NCBI RefSeq assembly: GCF_037976825.1
Contig: NZ_CP150269.1
Span: 5,407,501-5,471,500 of the forward strand
From: Paenibacillus sp. FSL K6-1330
GTDB lineage: Bacteria; Bacillota; Bacilli; Paenibacillales; Paenibacillaceae
Length of the DNA stretch: 64,000 nt
Direction of reading: 5' to 3'
Each line of letters begins with the position of its first letter. The first letter of the stretch is position 1. Under the pieces are notes generated by a model. That model made no database searches, had not been told where the DNA came from, and worked only from the letters and a program-made list of their open reading frames with translations. The translations under genes were made by a program, and so were the position numbers. This document shows positions 63,319 through 64,000 of this stretch, piece after piece.

Positions 63319-64000
63319 TTACTCTGTTTTAATTTTATATTTGGTTTTCACATAAGGATTGAGAATGTATTCCGCCCACAAATCTTCAACCGATTGCCCT
63401 GTTATTTCTTCAAAATCATGAATATGGAAAGTATTCTGTTGCATTTGTTTGTTTAATATATCTACTACTTTATTATTCTTGTTTTGTTCGATCCATAATA
63501 AAAAGCGTGCAGTCTCTCCATAACCGCTATTATAATTATCAGTTTCTTTGGGTTCCCTAAATTTCCAACCTTCATGATGAGGTCCGTATTCATATCGAAT
63601 ATAATCTGCTATTCCTTCTGTAATCCACCATGTCTGATCGTCATACCTTGGATACGCTTGAACAATGTGAGATAATTCATGTGTAAATAGCCCTAAATCC
63701 CATGGACGATTAAGGATCCATTTAGAGCTTACAACAATCATTCCAGCATCTGCATCAGCATATGCTACCCCATCGTACGTAGGATCAAATTTTAATATCA
63801 CTTTTTGGGTTGCAGTTTTTGGGTCAGCAGCATACTTTGTTACTAATTTTGGATAGACATCAAAATATAGTTGAACAAATTCACTAATAATAGGATCGAT
63901 TGCTGGATCATCCACCTCATTAATCACTTCTAGGATATATCCACGTTTTTCATATTGTCCCCCAGATTCAGCAACATGAGATTTAATAGCGCTTTCATTT
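63319..64000 (-). CDS. Basic secretory protein-type metallopeptidase, 5' end outside window
   Basis: C-terminal part of a predicted zinc peptidase of the plant/bacterial basic secretory protein group. Motifs: DGVAYADADAGMIVVSS, FTHELSHIVQ (HExxH) and WWITEGIADYIRYEYG, where the Glu-Gly-x-x-Asp follows the zinc motif. The frame stays open to the window edge through GGQYEKRGYILEV, so the ATG at 63927 is internal and the true N-terminus, probably with a signal peptide, is outside. AT-richer than the genes beside it. Followed by its own terminator. Confidence 0.85.
   Translation of the reverse strand, partial: NESAIKSHVAESGGQYEKRGYILEVINEVDDPAIDPIISEFVQLYFDVYPKLVTKYAADPKTATQKVILKFDPTYDGVAYADADAGMIVVSSKWILNRPWDLGLFTHELSHIVQAYPRYDDQTWWITEGIADYIRYEYGPHHEGWKFREPKETDNYNSGYGETARFLLWIEQNKNNKVVDILNKQMQQNTFHIHDFEEITGQSVEDLWAEYILNPYVKTKYKIKTE

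Overview
The window looks like a chromosomal segment of a Paenibacillus-type Gram-positive spore-former. This rests on the strong AGGAGG-like ribosome sites, LplB/YtcP-type sugar permease pairs without their own ATPase, YesM/YesN-type two-component systems, many AraC regulators, GlpP antitermination signals, a PLP-binding MocR regulator beside ddl, and a FIMAH-type C-terminal domain. The species cannot be named from the sequence alone. Nearly all genes lie on the minus strand and serve the sensing, uptake and breakdown of carbohydrates.

Region by region. 1-2.4 kb: ribokinase (3' end outside the window) behind its LacI-family regulator, with repeated operator-like sites upstream. 2.6-15.5 kb: an accessory stretch bounded by two direct copies of a sequence made of the 3' half of a tRNA-Leu plus about 60 bp of common flank. 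It holds a broken IS5-type transposase, a broken UPF0210 gene, a secreted GH28-like beta-helix protein with CBM6, 51-bp tandem repeats, a GH130 phosphorylase operon with ABC transporter and two-component system, a decayed peptide-synthetase/thioesterase end and a frameshifted excisionase-like remnant. An intact tRNA-Leu(CAG) lies just beyond. 15.7-22.5 kb: a copper-amine-oxidase-like stalk protein, a YhhN membrane protein, and a glycerol-3-phosphate block (glpD, HAD phosphatase, glpP, mgtC-like) with two similar terminator-type leaders that look like GlpP targets. 22.5-29.7 kb: two mirrored modules of Gfo/Idh/MocA dehydrogenase plus TIM-barrel isomerases, each with an AraC regulator. 29.6-33.8 kb: aminotransferase and D-Ala-D-Ala ligase downstream of a MocR regulator, separated from it by three 179-bp hairpin repeats. 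34-50 kb: a glycan-foraging region (GH123-like, GH88, GH29, M60 metallopeptidase, ABC transporter, membrane-anchored AraC regulator), with an unrelated TetR/DUF4188 pair and an 18-C homopolymer. 50.3-53.2 kb: threonine-to-glycine genes (kbl, tdh) with an XRE-cupin regulator. 53.6-63.2 kb: a two-component system, ABC transporter and GH38-like protein. 63.3-64 kb: a 5'-truncated basic-secretory-protein-type peptidase.

How the parts fit. The recurring plan is: sensor/regulator, lipoprotein binding protein, two permeases, then intracellular glycosidase or phosphorylase. The 34-50 kb set (secreted M60 protease, fucosidase, candidate N-acetylgalactosaminidase, unsaturated uronyl hydrolase) reads as use of host-type glycoproteins or glycosaminoglycans. 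The strongest leads for follow-up are the tRNA-Leu-flanked island, the paired GlpP-type leaders, the MocR-repeat-ddl arrangement and the poly-G tract inside the fucosidase/regulator operon. I found no CRISPR array and no clear antiviral defence system.
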